Origin: Rhodococcus sp. RD6.2
GTDB taxonomy: Bacteria; Actinomycetota; Actinomycetes; Mycobacteriales; Mycobacteriaceae
Direction: 5' to 3'
NCBI RefSeq assembly: GCF_001040705.1
Contig: NZ_CVQP01000002.1
Location: 1-64,000 of the forward strand
Length of the DNA: 64,000 nucleotides
In this document: positions 48,426 to 57,027 of the stretch, piece by piece
How positions within the stretch are numbered: the first letter of the stretch is position 1
Layout of the letters: the number at the start of each line of letters is the position of its first letter
The notes under the pieces: generated by a model
Database searches by the model: none
The model's input: only the letters and a program-made list of their open reading frames with translations
Told to the model about the DNA's origin: nothing
Program-made: the position numbers and the translations under genes

Positions 48426-49784
48426 ATGGATCAGGCTCTTGCCGCGGCCAATACCGCCTGGATCCTCGCCGCCACCGGCCTGGTGGCGTTGATGGTTCCG
48501 GGTCTGGCGCTCTTCTATGGCGGCATGGTGAGTGTCCGCAGCACCCTCAACATGATGATGATGACCTTCGGTGCGTTCGCACTGGTCGGCGTCCTGTGGG
48601 TGCTCTTCGGCTACTCCGCGGTCTTCGGCGACTCGCTCGGCGGCGCCGGACTGCTCGGCGACCCGCTCGAATACCTCGGCCTCGGCCAACTTCTCGAGGC
48701 TCCGGCCGAACCCGGACTGCCGCCCGCCCTCTTCGCGGCGTTCCAGATGCTCTTCGCCGCCATCACCGTCGCCCTCATCTCCGGTGCCGTCGCGGACCGC
48801 CTCAAGTTCGGCGCGTGGATGGGCTTCACGGCAATCTGGCTCACCCTCGTCTACTTCCCGGTTGCCCACTGGGTCTTCGCATTCGACAGCTCCGACGGCT
48901 CCGTCATCGGCGGCTGGATCGCGAACACCCTCGGTGCCATCGACTTCGCCGGCGGCACCGCCGTCCACATCAACGCAGGCATCGCCGCCCTCGCGCTGAT
49001 CCTGGTGCTCGGCAAGCGGCACAACTTCGCGAACCCGCCTCGCCCGCACAGTCTTCCGCTGACCATGCTCGGCGCAGGCATCCTGCTCTTCGGCTGGCTC
49101 GGCTTCAACGGTGGCTCCGCGCTCGCGGCGAGCAACAGCGCTTCGGTGGTCGTGCTGAACACCCTCGCGGCGTCGTGTGCAGGCATCTGCGCCTGGCTGC
49201 TCGTCGAGCGGATCCGCACCGGCCACTCCACCACGCTCGGTGCGGCCTCCGGCCTAATCGCGGCACTCGTCGCCATCACCCCCGCCTGTGGTGCGGTCTC
49301 CCCGATCGGCGCTCTCGTCATCGGCGCCGTCGCCGGTGCGGTGTGCTGCGTGGCGATCTCGCTGAAGTTCAAGCTCGGCTACGACGATGCACTCGACGTC
49401 GTCGGCATCCACCTCGTCGGCGGTGTGCTCGGCACCCTGCTGATCGGGTTCCTCGCCACCGAAGCGGCCCCGAACGGTGTCGCGGGCCTGTTCTACGGCG
49501 GCGGACTCGGTCTCCTCGGCAAGCAGACGGTGGCCGTGGTTGCGGTCCTCGCCTACTCGTTCGCTGTCACCTGGCTCATCGCCAAGGGCATCGACAAGGT
49601 CACCGGCCTGCGCGTCGACCACGAGGTCGAGCGTGACGGCCTCGACGTCGCGGTGCACGGCGAATCCGCCTACTCCGTCGAGGCACCCGAACTCGGCGGG
49701 GCGGTCGTCACCACCGACGCCGACGACGTCGCCGTCGCCGCGGAGGCCATCACCGAGAAGGCGGTCACCGAGAAGGTCACCTAG
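48426..49784 (+). CDS. amt: Ammonium transporter
   Basis: 452 aa, eleven predicted helices. The family signatures are present: 'GLALFYGGMVSVRSTLNMMM' near the N-terminus, the first pore His in 'AGGTAVHINAGIAAL', the second in 'VVGIHLVGGVLGT', and the Trp/Phe-lined vestibule region 'WLGFNGGSALAAS'. It conducts ammonium/ammonia into the cell and is usually paired with PII, but no glnK follows here. AAAGGTGG lies six bases before ATG 48426. GlnR-like boxes upstream suggest nitrogen control. A long C-terminal acidic/basic tail ('AVTEKAVTEKVT') is repeat-like. Ends at a strong terminator. Confidence 0.94.
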   Translation: MDQALAAANTAWILAATGLVALMVPGLALFYGGMVSVRSTLNMMMMTFGAFALVGVLWVLFGYSAVFGDSLGGAGLLGDPLEYLGLGQLLEAPAEPGLPPALFAAFQMLFAAITVALISGAVADRLKFGAWMGFTAIWLTLVYFPVAHWVFAFDSSDGSVIGGWIANTLGAIDFAGGTAVHINAGIAALALILVLGKRHNFANPPRPHSLPLTMLGAGILLFGWLGFNGGSALAASNSASVVVLNTLAASCAGICAWLLVERIRTGHSTTLGAASGLIAALVAITPACGAVSPIGALVIGAVAGAVCCVAISLKFKLGYDDALDVVGIHLVGGVLGTLLIGFLATEAAPNGVAGLFYGGGLGLLGKQTVAVVAVLAYSFAVTWLIAKGIDKVTGLRVDHEVERDGLDVAVHGESAYSVEAPELGGAVVTTDADDVAVAAEAITEKAVTEKVT

Positions 49785-49802
49785 GGCATGTCACCCGATC
49801 CC

Positions 49803-49906
49803 TCGGGTTCAGGGGTAGGACCGTCCCCAGCAACGCGGTTCTGAACCCGAGTACGCGAAAGACCCCCGGTGTCGCGTCGTCCTCCACGCCGACATCGGGG
49901 GTCTTT
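49803..49906. terminator. Double-hairpin bidirectional terminator between amt and the thiolase gene
   Basis: The first stem pairs 49803-49812 with 49841-49850 (10 bp, enclosing an inner GGGG/CCCC pair). The second pairs 49858-49874 with 49890-49906 over 17 positions with one G-U pair, flanked by AAA and TTT. It serves the convergent amt and thiolase transcripts. Confidence 0.88.
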
Positions 49907-49932
49907 CCCTGTGTTCCTTGCCCTTTCGGGAG

Positions 49933-51129
49933 CTAGTTCTTCGGGACCCGGATGATCAGGGCGTCACCCTGTCCGCCGCCGCCACACAGGGCAGCCGCAC
50001 CGACACCGCCGCCGCGACGCCGGAGTTCGAGGGCCAGGTGCAGCGCGATGCGGGCCCCCGACATGCCGAGGGGGTGGCCGAGCGCGATGGCGCCGCCGTT
50101 GACGTTCACCTTCTCCGCGTCGATGCCGAGTTCGCGGGCCGAGACGATTCCGACCGCGGCGAATGCCTCGTTGATCTCGATCAGGTCGAGGTCGGTCGGG
50201 TCGATGCCCTCCCGCGCGCAGGCCTTCGCAATGGCGTTCGCGGGCTGGGACTGCAGAGTCGAGTCCGGTCCGGCGACCTGTCCGGAGGCGCCGATCTCGG
50301 CGATCCAGTCCAGGCCGAGTTCCTGTGCCTTGGCCTTGCTCATCACCACGACCGCTGCCGCACCGTCGGAGATCTGCGACGCCGAACCGGCGGTCACGGT
50401 GCCGTGCTTCGAGAACGCCGGACGCAGCGTGCCGAGCGACTCGGCGGTGGTGTCCGCGCGGATGCCCTCGTCGGCGGCGAAGAGGATGGGGTCGCCCTTG
50501 CGCTGCGGGATCGAGACGGGCACGACCTCGTCGTCGAAGATGCCGTCCTTCCAGGCGCGGGCCGCGCGCTGGTGCGACGCGGCCGCGAACGCGTCCTGCT
50601 CGGCGCGGGAGACGAACCGCTCACCGGCATTGGCGGATTCGGTCAGGTTGCCCATCGCCTGGTCGGTGAATATGTCGTGGAGGCCGTCGTACGCCATGTG
50701 GTCGCGCAGGGTCACGTCGCCGTACTTGAAGCCGGCGCGGGACTTCTCGAGCATGTGCGGGGCCTGGGTCATCGACTCCTGGCCGCCGGCGACGACGATG
50801 TCGAACTCGCCTGCGCGGATCATCTGGTCGGCCATCGCGATGGCGTTGACGCCGGACAGGCACACCTTGTTGATGGTCAGTGCGGGCACGCTCATCGGGA
50901 TGCCTGCGGCGACCGCGGCCTGCCGTGCGGGGATCTGTCCGGCGCCCGCGGTGAGGACCTGGCCCATGATGACGTAGTCGACCTGCTCGGGGGCAACGCC
51001 CGCCTTGTTCAGGGCGCCCTTGATCGCGACCCCGCCGAGATCGGATCCCGAGAAGTCCTTCAGCGATCCCTGCAGGCGTCCCATCGGGGTACGGGCTCCG
51101 GCAACGATGACCGAGACGTTGTTCGTCAT
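49933..51129 (-). CDS. Acetyl-CoA C-acetyltransferase (thiolase, AtoB/FadA4-like)
   Basis: 398 aa thiolase. Nucleophile C90 in '[13 protein letters not shown]', 'NEAFAAV' motif, His in '[16 protein letters not shown]', and the second Cys in 'LCGGGGQG'. The sequence is of the acetoacetyl-CoA thiolase branch (M. tuberculosis FadA4-like), not the beta-ketoadipyl PcaF branch. Last gene of the scoA-scoB-thiolase operon, 12 bases after scoB, with GAAAGG before ATG 51129. It splits acetoacetyl-CoA made by ScoAB into two acetyl-CoA. Confidence 0.92.
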   Translation of the reverse strand: MTNNVSVIVAGARTPMGRLQGSLKDFSGSDLGGVAIKGALNKAGVAPEQVDYVIMGQVLTAGAGQIPARQAAVAAGIPMSVPALTINKVCLSGVNAIAMADQMIRAGEFDIVVAGGQESMTQAPHMLEKSRAGFKYGDVTLRDHMAYDGLHDIFTDQAMGNLTESANAGERFVSRAEQDAFAAASHQRAARAWKDGIFDDEVVPVSIPQRKGDPILFAADEGIRADTTAESLGTLRPAFSKHGTVTAGSASQISDGAAAVVVMSKAKAQELGLDWIAEIGASGQVAGPDSTLQSQPANAIAKACAREGIDPTDLDLIEINEAFAAVGIVSARELGIDAEKVNVNGGAIALGHPLGMSGARIALHLALELRRRGGGVGAAALCGGGGQGDALIIRVPKN

Positions 51130-51141
51130 GTGTTCGACCTT

Positions 51142-51798
51142 TCAGACGAGTTCGGGGAGTCGGACGTCGAGCTGGGCGCCGGTGGCGGCGACGACGTCGT
51201 CGACCGTCACGCCGGGCGCCAGCTCGACGAGTGCGAGGGTGCCGTCACCGACGACGTCGATCACCGCGAGGTTGGTGATGATCCGGTTCACGACGCCCTG
51301 ACCGGTCAGCGGCAGGCTGCAGGACTCGACGATCTTCGCGCCGCCGTCCCGGTCGTTGTGCTCCATGACCACGATGACGCGGTTCGCGCCGTGCACGAGG
51401 TCCATCGCGCCGCCCATGCCCTTGACCATCTTGCCGGGCACCATCCAGTTGGCGAGGTCGCCGGTGGCGGAGACCTGCATGCCGCCGAGGACGGCGGTGT
51501 CGATGTGGCCGCCGCGGATCATGCCGAACGAGAGCGCCGAATCGAAGTATGCGGCACCGGGATTGACGGTGACGGTCTCCTTGCCCGCGTTGATGAGGTC
51601 GGCGTCCACGGCGTCCTCGGTGGGGTAGGGGCCGGTGCCGAGGATGCCGTTCTCCGAGTGCAGCGTCACCTTCACGTCGTCGGTGAGGTAGCCGGGGATC
51701 AGCGTCGGCAGGCCGATGCCGAGGTTGACGTACTCGCCGTCGATCATCTCCGCTGCCGCGCGGGCGGCCATCTGGTCGCGGGTCCATCCCTGCGTCAT
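51142..51798 (-). CDS. scoB: 3-oxoacid CoA-transferase subunit B
   Basis: 218 aa. The active-site Glu49 is in 'LHSENGILG', the SENG signature of class I CoA-transferases. '[16 protein letters not shown]' and 'MKVKG'-type lid region '[17 protein letters not shown]' are present. With ScoA it moves CoA from succinyl-CoA to acetoacetate. The ATG at 51798 overlaps the scoA stop (ATGA), which fixes the start in spite of a longer open frame. Confidence 0.93.
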   Translation of the reverse strand: MTQGWTRDQMAARAAAEMIDGEYVNLGIGLPTLIPGYLTDDVKVTLHSENGILGTGPYPTEDAVDADLINAGKETVTVNPGAAYFDSALSFGMIRGGHIDTAVLGGMQVSATGDLANWMVPGKMVKGMGGAMDLVHGANRVIVVMEHNDRDGGAKIVESCSLPLTGQGVVNRIITNLAVIDVVGDGTLALVELAPGVTVDDVVAATGAQLDVRLPELV

Positions 51799-52556
51799 CG
51801 CGAAACTCCTTCGGTGACAGTGCGCTTCTCGATGCGCTTGTTCTGGGGTCCGGTGTGCACGATCCGCTGGACGAACACGCCCGGCAGGTGCACCTGGGCC
51901 GGATCGAGCTCGCCGGCCGGAACCAGTTCCTCCACCTGCGCGATGGTGACCTTGCCCGCCATCGCCGCGAGGGGGTTGAAGTTCAGGGCGGTCTTGTCGA
52001 AGACCAGGTTGCCCGCGGTGTCGCCGCGGACGGCATGGACGAGGGCGAAGTCGGCGTTGATGCCGAGCTCCATCACATACCGCTTGTCGCCGAACTCGCG
52101 GGTCTCCTTCGGCGGCGACGCGAGTGCGACGGACCCGTCGGCGTGGTAGCGCCACGGGAGTCCGCCGTCGGCGACCGGGGTGCCGACACCGGCGGGGGTG
52201 AAGAACGCGGGGATACCCGCGCCGCCCGCACGGAGTCGCTCGGCGAGGGTGCCCTGCGGCGTCAGCTCGACCTCGAGCTCACCGGAGAGGTACTGCCGCG
52301 CGAACTCCTTGTTCTCGCCGACGTATGAGGCGGTGACGCGGCTGATCTGCTTGGCGCCGAGCAGGATTCCGAGGCCGTGGTCGTCCACGCCGCAGTTGTT
52401 GGAGTACACCTCCAGGTTGCCGACACCGGACGCGGCGAGCGCGGCGATCAGGGCGTCGGGGATCCCGCACAGGCCGAAGCCTCCGACTGCGATCGAGGCG
52501 CCGGTGCCGATGTCGGCGACGGCCTCGGTCGGTGTGGCGAACACGGTCGTTCCCAT
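51795..52556 (-). CDS. scoA: 3-oxoacid CoA-transferase subunit A
   Basis: 253 aa. Class I CoA-transferase alpha subunit with the glycine-rich '[17 protein letters not shown]', '[15 protein letters not shown]' and '[16 protein letters not shown]'. Close in style to M. tuberculosis ScoA (Rv2504c); the aromatic PcaI alternative is less likely given the AtoB-type thiolase. GGAGGAAGGA lies about six bases before ATG 52556. First gene of the operon, divergent from iclR, with a 19-base palindrome 21 bases upstream. Confidence 0.93.
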   Translation of the reverse strand: MGTTVFATPTEAVADIGTGASIAVGGFGLCGIPDALIAALAASGVGNLEVYSNNCGVDDHGLGILLGAKQISRVTASYVGENKEFARQYLSGELEVELTPQGTLAERLRAGGAGIPAFFTPAGVGTPVADGGLPWRYHADGSVALASPPKETREFGDKRYVMELGINADFALVHAVRGDTAGNLVFDKTALNFNPLAAMAGKVTIAQVEELVPAGELDPAQVHLPGVFVQRIVHTGPQNKRIEKRTVTEGVSR

Positions 52557-52576
52557 CCGATTCCTTCCTCCCTGCC

Positions 52577-52595
52577 GTGTCCATCGAACGGACAC
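52577..52595. promoter_or_regulatory. Candidate IclR operator O1 upstream of scoA
   Basis: GTGTCC-N7-GGACAC, a perfect 6-bp-arm inverted repeat in the scoA leader. It shares arms, spacing and 14 of 19 bases with O2 at 52701-52719. Confidence 0.55.
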
Positions 52596-52617
52596 CGCGG
52601 ATTGACTCTGCGGACCA

Positions 52618-52645
52618 GTTAAACGAGCAGGTAATCAACGTTCAA
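52618..52645 (-). promoter_or_regulatory. Possible scoA promoter
   Basis: Read on the minus strand, TTGAAC (52645-52640) and TTTAAC (52623-52618) are 16 bases apart, giving a start near 52611. Operator O1 would lie just downstream of it. Confidence 0.35.
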
Positions 52646-52700
52646 GGTCAGCGGACTCTCGGGGCGGATTCTGTTCGGATGATGAAACGTGGACGCCCAA

Positions 52701-52719
52701 GTGTTCACTGAATGGACGT
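52701..52719. promoter_or_regulatory. Candidate IclR operator O2 at the iclR start
   Basis: GTGTTC-N7-GGACGT ends directly at the first possible iclR start codon (52720). Arms match O1 at 10 of 12 positions with identical spacing, suggesting autoregulation. Confidence 0.5.
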
Positions 52720-52731
52720 ATGATCGGGCGC

Positions 52732-53502
52732 ATGGAGTCCGACGCCAAACCTCAGGTGATCCGCCGGGTGGGTGCCCTGCTGCGGGCCGTGTCTGCCGCC
52801 GAACCGGCCGGAGCCTCGACGTCGGACCTGGCGCGCGCCGCGGAACTGGCCAGGCCCACCGCCCACCGCCTGCTGGCGTCCCTGGCCGAAGAGGGCCTCG
52901 TCGACCGCGACAACAAGACGGGACGCTGGTCGCTCGGGCCGGAGCTGTACCTGCTCGGGGCGCAGGCCGCGACGAGGTACGACATCTCCGACGCGGCCCG
53001 CGACATCCTGCGCGAGTTGGCCCGCGACACCGGCGAGAGCGCGTTCCTGTCCGCGCGCCGCGGCGACGAGACGGTGTGTATCGCAAGCGAGGAGGGCAGC
53101 TTCCCGCTGCGCTCGCACGTCCTGCACGTCGGACTGCGGCTCCCGCTCGGCGTCGCGTCCGCCGGGCTGGTGATCCTGTCGCACCTGCCGGACCGCGAGA
53201 TCGACGACTACCTCAACAGGCGAGAGCTCGCCGAACGCTGGGGAGACGAACACAGCACCGCGGGCATCCGTGATCGCATCGACGCGACCCGGCTGACCGG
53301 CTACTGCCTCAACCCCGGACTGCTCGTCGAAGGCAGTTGGGGGATGGGCGCCGCCGTGTTCGACTCCGCCGACCAACCCGCGTGGGCGCTGAGCCTGACC
53401 GGAGTCGAGTCCCGCTTCCCGCCCGAGCGGCGCGGCGAGCTCGGCGAACTGCTGCTCCGGCAGGCACACCGGTTGACGCAGCGGCTGCGCGGTGGGCGTT
53501 GA
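52732..53502 (+). CDS. IclR-family regulator of the sco operon
   Basis: About 256 aa. N-terminal winged helix ('GASTSDLARAAELARPTAHR', 'LLASLAEEGLVDRDNKTGRW'), then the GAF-like effector domain: 'ESAFLSARRGDETVCIASEE', 'LHVGLRLPLGVASAGLVILS' and 'PAWALSLTGVESRFPPERR'. It is divergent from scoA-scoB-thiolase across about 165 bases that hold two matching palindromes, so it is the likely local regulator. ATG 52732 is used; ATG 52720 is equally open and no ribosome site decides. Confidence 0.9.
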   Translation: MESDAKPQVIRRVGALLRAVSAAEPAGASTSDLARAAELARPTAHRLLASLAEEGLVDRDNKTGRWSLGPELYLLGAQAATRYDISDAARDILRELARDTGESAFLSARRGDETVCIASEEGSFPLRSHVLHVGLRLPLGVASAGLVILSHLPDREIDDYLNRRELAERWGDEHSTAGIRDRIDATRLTGYCLNPGLLVEGSWGMGAAVFDSADQPAWALSLTGVESRFPPERRGELGELLLRQAHRLTQRLRGGR

Positions 53503-53559
53503 ACCGACGCTCCCTGCGCGTGACGCGGCGGTGACCCGACATCCGGCCGGCCGGGAACG

Positions 53560-54468
53560 TCACCGGCGGATGCAGCGAAAACCGATGTGGCTCATCCCCG
53601 TGTCGACCATCTGCGGTCGCCTCGCGGAGGGCCGGTATCGCATGCAGTAGCTGTCCGCGCAGAGGAACGAGCCGCCTTTGACGACCCGGCGAGGGATCGC
53701 GAACCGAGGCTGGGACGGATCGTAGGACTCGGTGCCGCAGCACGGCGTGGTCGACCGGTCCTCGCCGTAGAAGTCGGCCGTCCACTCCCAGACGTTGCCG
53801 GCCATGTCGAACAGGCCGTAGCCGTTGGCCGGAAAGCTGCCGACCGGAGTGGTCTGCCCGTACCCCTTGTCCGGGAGATACGGGAACTCGCCGTGCCAGT
53901 AGTTGGACAGCTTCTGGTCGGCCCGCTCCGGCTCGTCGCCCCACGTGTAGGTCGCGCGATCGAGCCCGCCCCGCGCTGCGACCTCCCACTCTGTCTCGGT
54001 CGGCAAGGATTGCGCCGCCCACTCGGCGTACGCCTCCGCATCCTCGTACGCGATGTGCACGACAGGATGGTTCTCGCGGCCTCGCACCGACGACCGCGGC
54101 CCGCGCGGGTGCTGCCAGCACGCGCCCGGCGTCCACGTCCACCACTGACTGAGGTGTCTCAGGTCCACCGGGCCCGCCGTGCGGTGGAACACCATCGACC
54201 CGGGCTGCAGGTTCGCAGGCGGTGCACCGGGGTAGTCGGCTGGGTTCAGCGGACGCTCCGCGACTGTGACATATCCTGTGGTGGAAACGAATTCGGCGTA
54301 CTGGGTGTTGGTCACCTGATGCTTCTGCATCCAGAATCCCTCGACCGAGACCGTCCTCGGCGGCCCTTCCTCCGGGTAGTCGTTGTCGGCGCCGACCGTT
54401 GTCGACTGCGCGGGGATCCAGACCGCGTCCGTGTCCAGGCCGGGATCGGTTGTGAGAGTGTCAGGCAC
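53560..54468 (-). CDS. Formylglycine-generating enzyme (sulfatase-modifying factor)
   Basis: 302 aa. C-type-lectin-like FGE fold with 'WIPAQSTTVGADNDYPEEGP', 'FWMQKHQVTNTQYAEFV', 'LPTETEWEVAARGG' and 'GNVWEWTADFYGED'. The copper-binding catalytic pair is C270 and C275 ('GGSFLCADSYCMRYRPSARR'), the spacing seen in human (C336/C341) and Streptomyces FGE. It oxidises the Cys of the sulfatase CxAxR motif to formylglycine with oxygen. The GTG at 54468 overlaps the HAD gene end by eight bases. Third gene of the sulfatase operon, so the substrate is encoded beside it. Confidence 0.94.
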   Translation of the reverse strand: MPDTLTTDPGLDTDAVWIPAQSTTVGADNDYPEEGPPRTVSVEGFWMQKHQVTNTQYAEFVSTTGYVTVAERPLNPADYPGAPPANLQPGSMVFHRTAGPVDLRHLSQWWTWTPGACWQHPRGPRSSVRGRENHPVVHIAYEDAEAYAEWAAQSLPTETEWEVAARGGLDRATYTWGDEPERADQKLSNYWHGEFPYLPDKGYGQTTPVGSFPANGYGLFDMAGNVWEWTADFYGEDRSTTPCCGTESYDPSQPRFAIPRRVVKGGSFLCADSYCMRYRPSARRPQMVDTGMSHIGFRCIRR

Positions 54469-55369
54469 CGAAAACCGTCTTCCAATCGTTCTTGATGCTG
54501 GCGACGACCCACCCGTCGTCGGCTGCCCTGTGCAGCGCCGTCTCTGCGCCCGACCTGTAGTCGAACTCGCGTTCGGCGTCGTCGTGCAGGATGAGCAGTT
54601 GCAGCGAGGGATGCCCGGACGAGGCGGTGAACTCCAGCATCTCGATGTCGCCGTTCGAGTTGCCCGCCGCGAAGACGGGTCTGCGTCCGATCCGATCCCA
54701 CAGCCGGACTGGCTTGCCGGGCCCGTCGTCGACGAACTGCAGGTCGGCGGTCGTGTACACGTCGGCATCCCGATAGACGAGGTTCACCGTGCTGCCCACC
54801 ACCCGCTCCGGCGGAATCCCGTACATCGGGCCGGATATCGGACGCATGAAGTCACGTCCACCGCCCGACACGATGTAACAGGTGAACCCGTTGTCCTCGA
54901 GGTACCGCAGCAACTCGACCATCGGCGAGTACCCGCATTCGGTGTACGGGCGGCCCAGTGTCGGATGCCGGGCGGCCTCGAAGAACTCGGCGATCACGGC
55001 CGCATGCTCGTCGACCGAGATCTCCTGATGGGCCGCGAGGATCGCGGCCGTCAGCGGGGCGAAATCGCTGTCGTCACCCTGATAGTGCTTCGCAACTGCG
55101 CCACCGAGCCACGCCAGGTCGCCGGTCCAGGCGGCCTTGTACGGCTGCGCCTCCCGTAGTGCCGGGTCGGCCTCTGCCTGTTCCCGGAATCGCCGGATCA
55201 GGAAGTCCAGTTGGACGTACATCGGCTTCTCGCACCACAGGGTGCCGTCGTTGTCGAAGACGGCAACCCGGGCATCCGGTTCCACGTGGTCGGGTCCTTC
55301 GGCGGTGACCCGCTCGACGAAGTCGACTATCGCCGACTTCGTCGAGCCGTTCGTCCAGGTGTCGAGCAC
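54461..55369 (-). CDS. HAD-family hydrolase of the sulfatase operon
   Basis: 302 aa. Motif I 'VAVFDNDGTLWCEKPMYVQL' (DxDGT), motif II 'TCYIVSGGGRDFM', a later 'RIGRRPVFAAGNSNGDIEML' with the GNSxxD acidic motif. By family a phosphatase or phosphonatase-like enzyme with an alpha-helical cap. Proteins of this type recur next to sulfatase plus FGE in actinobacteria; the substrate is unknown, possibly a phosphorylated product of the desulfated compound. GTG 55369 is three bases after the sulfatase stop; the end overlaps the FGE gene by eight bases. Confidence 0.85.
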   Translation of the reverse strand: MLDTWTNGSTKSAIVDFVERVTAEGPDHVEPDARVAVFDNDGTLWCEKPMYVQLDFLIRRFREQAEADPALREAQPYKAAWTGDLAWLGGAVAKHYQGDDSDFAPLTAAILAAHQEISVDEHAAVIAEFFEAARHPTLGRPYTECGYSPMVELLRYLEDNGFTCYIVSGGGRDFMRPISGPMYGIPPERVVGSTVNLVYRDADVYTTADLQFVDDGPGKPVRLWDRIGRRPVFAAGNSNGDIEMLEFTASSGHPSLQLLILHDDAEREFDYRSGAETALHRAADDGWVVASIKNDWKTVFGA

Positions 55370-55372
55370 GGC

Positions 55373-56923
55373 TCAGTCCCTCGCCAAGAACTTCTGGAGC
55401 TTCTCGACAGCGTGGTCCACGTTGAAGCTGGCCGGTTCGTGTCGTGGCGGGAACTCCTCGAAGGTCTCGAGGAACTTCGAGGCCATCGCGGTCATGTAGA
55501 AGATGAAGTAGTCGTGCCGCAAGAACCATTCGTAGTAGGTGTTGGAGGTGATGTCGGCGAACTCGTACGGGTCGGTGCGCAGGTTGAACAGCTTGGGCAC
55601 ACGCAGGTGCACGAACGGCTCCGCCCACACCTGCAGGGTGCCCGGGCAACGTTGCTCCAGGAACACAGCCTTCCAGTTCTCGAACCGCATGGCGACGAGA
55701 TCACCGTCGTCCGAGAAGTAGAAGAATCCGCGCCGGGGGCTCGCCTCGACCTCACCGGTGAGGTAGGGCAGCAGGTTGAACCCGTCGATGTGAACCTTGT
55801 ACTCGGTCTCGCCGTCGGCGCCGGCGGCGTGGCCCGCCTTCAGCTTCTCGACGATGTCCGGTTCGCCCGCGGCAGCCACCAGCGTGGGAAGCCAATCGTG
55901 GTGCTGGACGATCTCGTTGGACACCGAACCGGCCTCGATCTTCCCCGGCCAGCGGATGAGCTCCGGGACCCGGAACGCGCCCTCCCAGTTCGTGTCCTTC
56001 TCGCTGCGGAACGGTGTCGTGCCGGCGTCGGGCCAGGAGTTGCGGTGCGGTCCGTTGTCGGTGGAGTAGATGACGATGGTGTCCTCGGCGATTCCGAGCT
56101 CGTCGAGCACGTCCAGCACCGTCCCGACGTTCTTGTCGTGGTCGATCATCGCGTCGTGGTACGGCGACTGCCACAGTCCCGCCTGGCCGCGGCTCTCGGG
56201 TTTGACGTGCGTGTACAGGTGCATGTGGGTGAAGTTGCACCACACGAAGAACGGGTTTCCCTCCTCGTTCTGCCGCTTGATGTAGTCGACGGTGAGGTTC
56301 GCGATGTCGTCGTCGATCGTCTCCATGCGTTTGGCGTTCAGCGGGCCGGTGTCCTCGATGGTCTGCTTGCCGACCGGGCCGAACCTCGGATCGTCGGGCT
56401 CGGTGGACACCTCGGTCGTCGCCTTGCACCTGAGTACGCCCCGGGGGAGCGCGAAGTCGTGCAGCCTGGGGAACTGGTCGGCGTGCGGGTAGTCGACGTT
56501 CTCGGGTTCCTCCTCGGCATTGAGGTGGTAGAGATTGCCGTAGAACTCGTCGAAGCCGTGGACCGTCGGCAGGAATTTGTTCAGATCCCCGAAGTGGTTC
56601 TTGCCGAACTGGCCCGTCGCGTATCCGAGGGGCTTGAGAAGCTCTGCGATCGTAGGATCTCCTGCGGCCCAACCGATGTCGACACCAGGCACGCCGACCT
56701 TGCTCATTCCGGTGCGGTAGACGCTCTGCCCGCTGATGAAGGCCGCACGTCCGGCGGTGCAGCTCTGCTCACCGTACGAATCGGTGAACCTCATGCCTTC
56801 GTCGGCGAGTCGGTCGATGTTCGGTGTGCGATAGCCCATCAGGCCGTCGCTGTAGCAGCTGAGATTGGAGATTCCGATGTCGTCACCCCAGATGACGAGA
56901 ATGTTCGGCTTGCCGTTCGGCAT
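55373..56923 (-). CDS. Arylsulfatase-type sulfatase (formylglycine-dependent)
   Basis: 516 aa. N-terminal metal-binding 'NILVIWGDDIGISNLSCYSD' is followed by the maturation motif C55-T-A57-G-R59 ('SCTAGRAAFISGQ'), whose Cys becomes formylglycine. 'VIYSTDNGPHRNSWPD' carries the conserved Asp-Asn metal ligands. No signal peptide, so it should act in the cytoplasm, where FGE from the same operon can modify it. It hydrolyses sulfate esters; the natural substrate is unknown. First gene of a compact sulfatase-HAD-FGE operon. ATG 56923. Confidence 0.93.
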   Translation of the reverse strand: MPNGKPNILVIWGDDIGISNLSCYSDGLMGYRTPNIDRLADEGMRFTDSYGEQSCTAGRAAFISGQSVYRTGMSKVGVPGVDIGWAAGDPTIAELLKPLGYATGQFGKNHFGDLNKFLPTVHGFDEFYGNLYHLNAEEEPENVDYPHADQFPRLHDFALPRGVLRCKATTEVSTEPDDPRFGPVGKQTIEDTGPLNAKRMETIDDDIANLTVDYIKRQNEEGNPFFVWCNFTHMHLYTHVKPESRGQAGLWQSPYHDAMIDHDKNVGTVLDVLDELGIAEDTIVIYSTDNGPHRNSWPDAGTTPFRSEKDTNWEGAFRVPELIRWPGKIEAGSVSNEIVQHHDWLPTLVAAAGEPDIVEKLKAGHAAGADGETEYKVHIDGFNLLPYLTGEVEASPRRGFFYFSDDGDLVAMRFENWKAVFLEQRCPGTLQVWAEPFVHLRVPKLFNLRTDPYEFADITSNTYYEWFLRHDYFIFYMTAMASKFLETFEEFPPRHEPASFNVDHAVEKLQKFLARD

Positions 56924-57027
56924 CGTCAGAGGCCCCTTCGTTCGATCGAGACGTCGAATCCACTGATGCGTCGAATTCTATGGGCGATGGGTGGTGTCCG
57001 CCGGGTAACCGGGCCACCCCGGCCAAT

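Noticed and set aside
49918-52149. 743-aa plus-strand open frame over the thiolase and scoB genes
   Set aside because: It lies antisense to two genes with intact catalytic motifs and coupled starts; no protein family is visible in it.
49933-52556. Reading the operon as pcaIJF (beta-ketoadipate pathway)
   Set aside because: The thiolase is of the acetoacetyl-CoA (FadA4/AtoB) branch and no other pca genes are present, so ketone-body use fits better.
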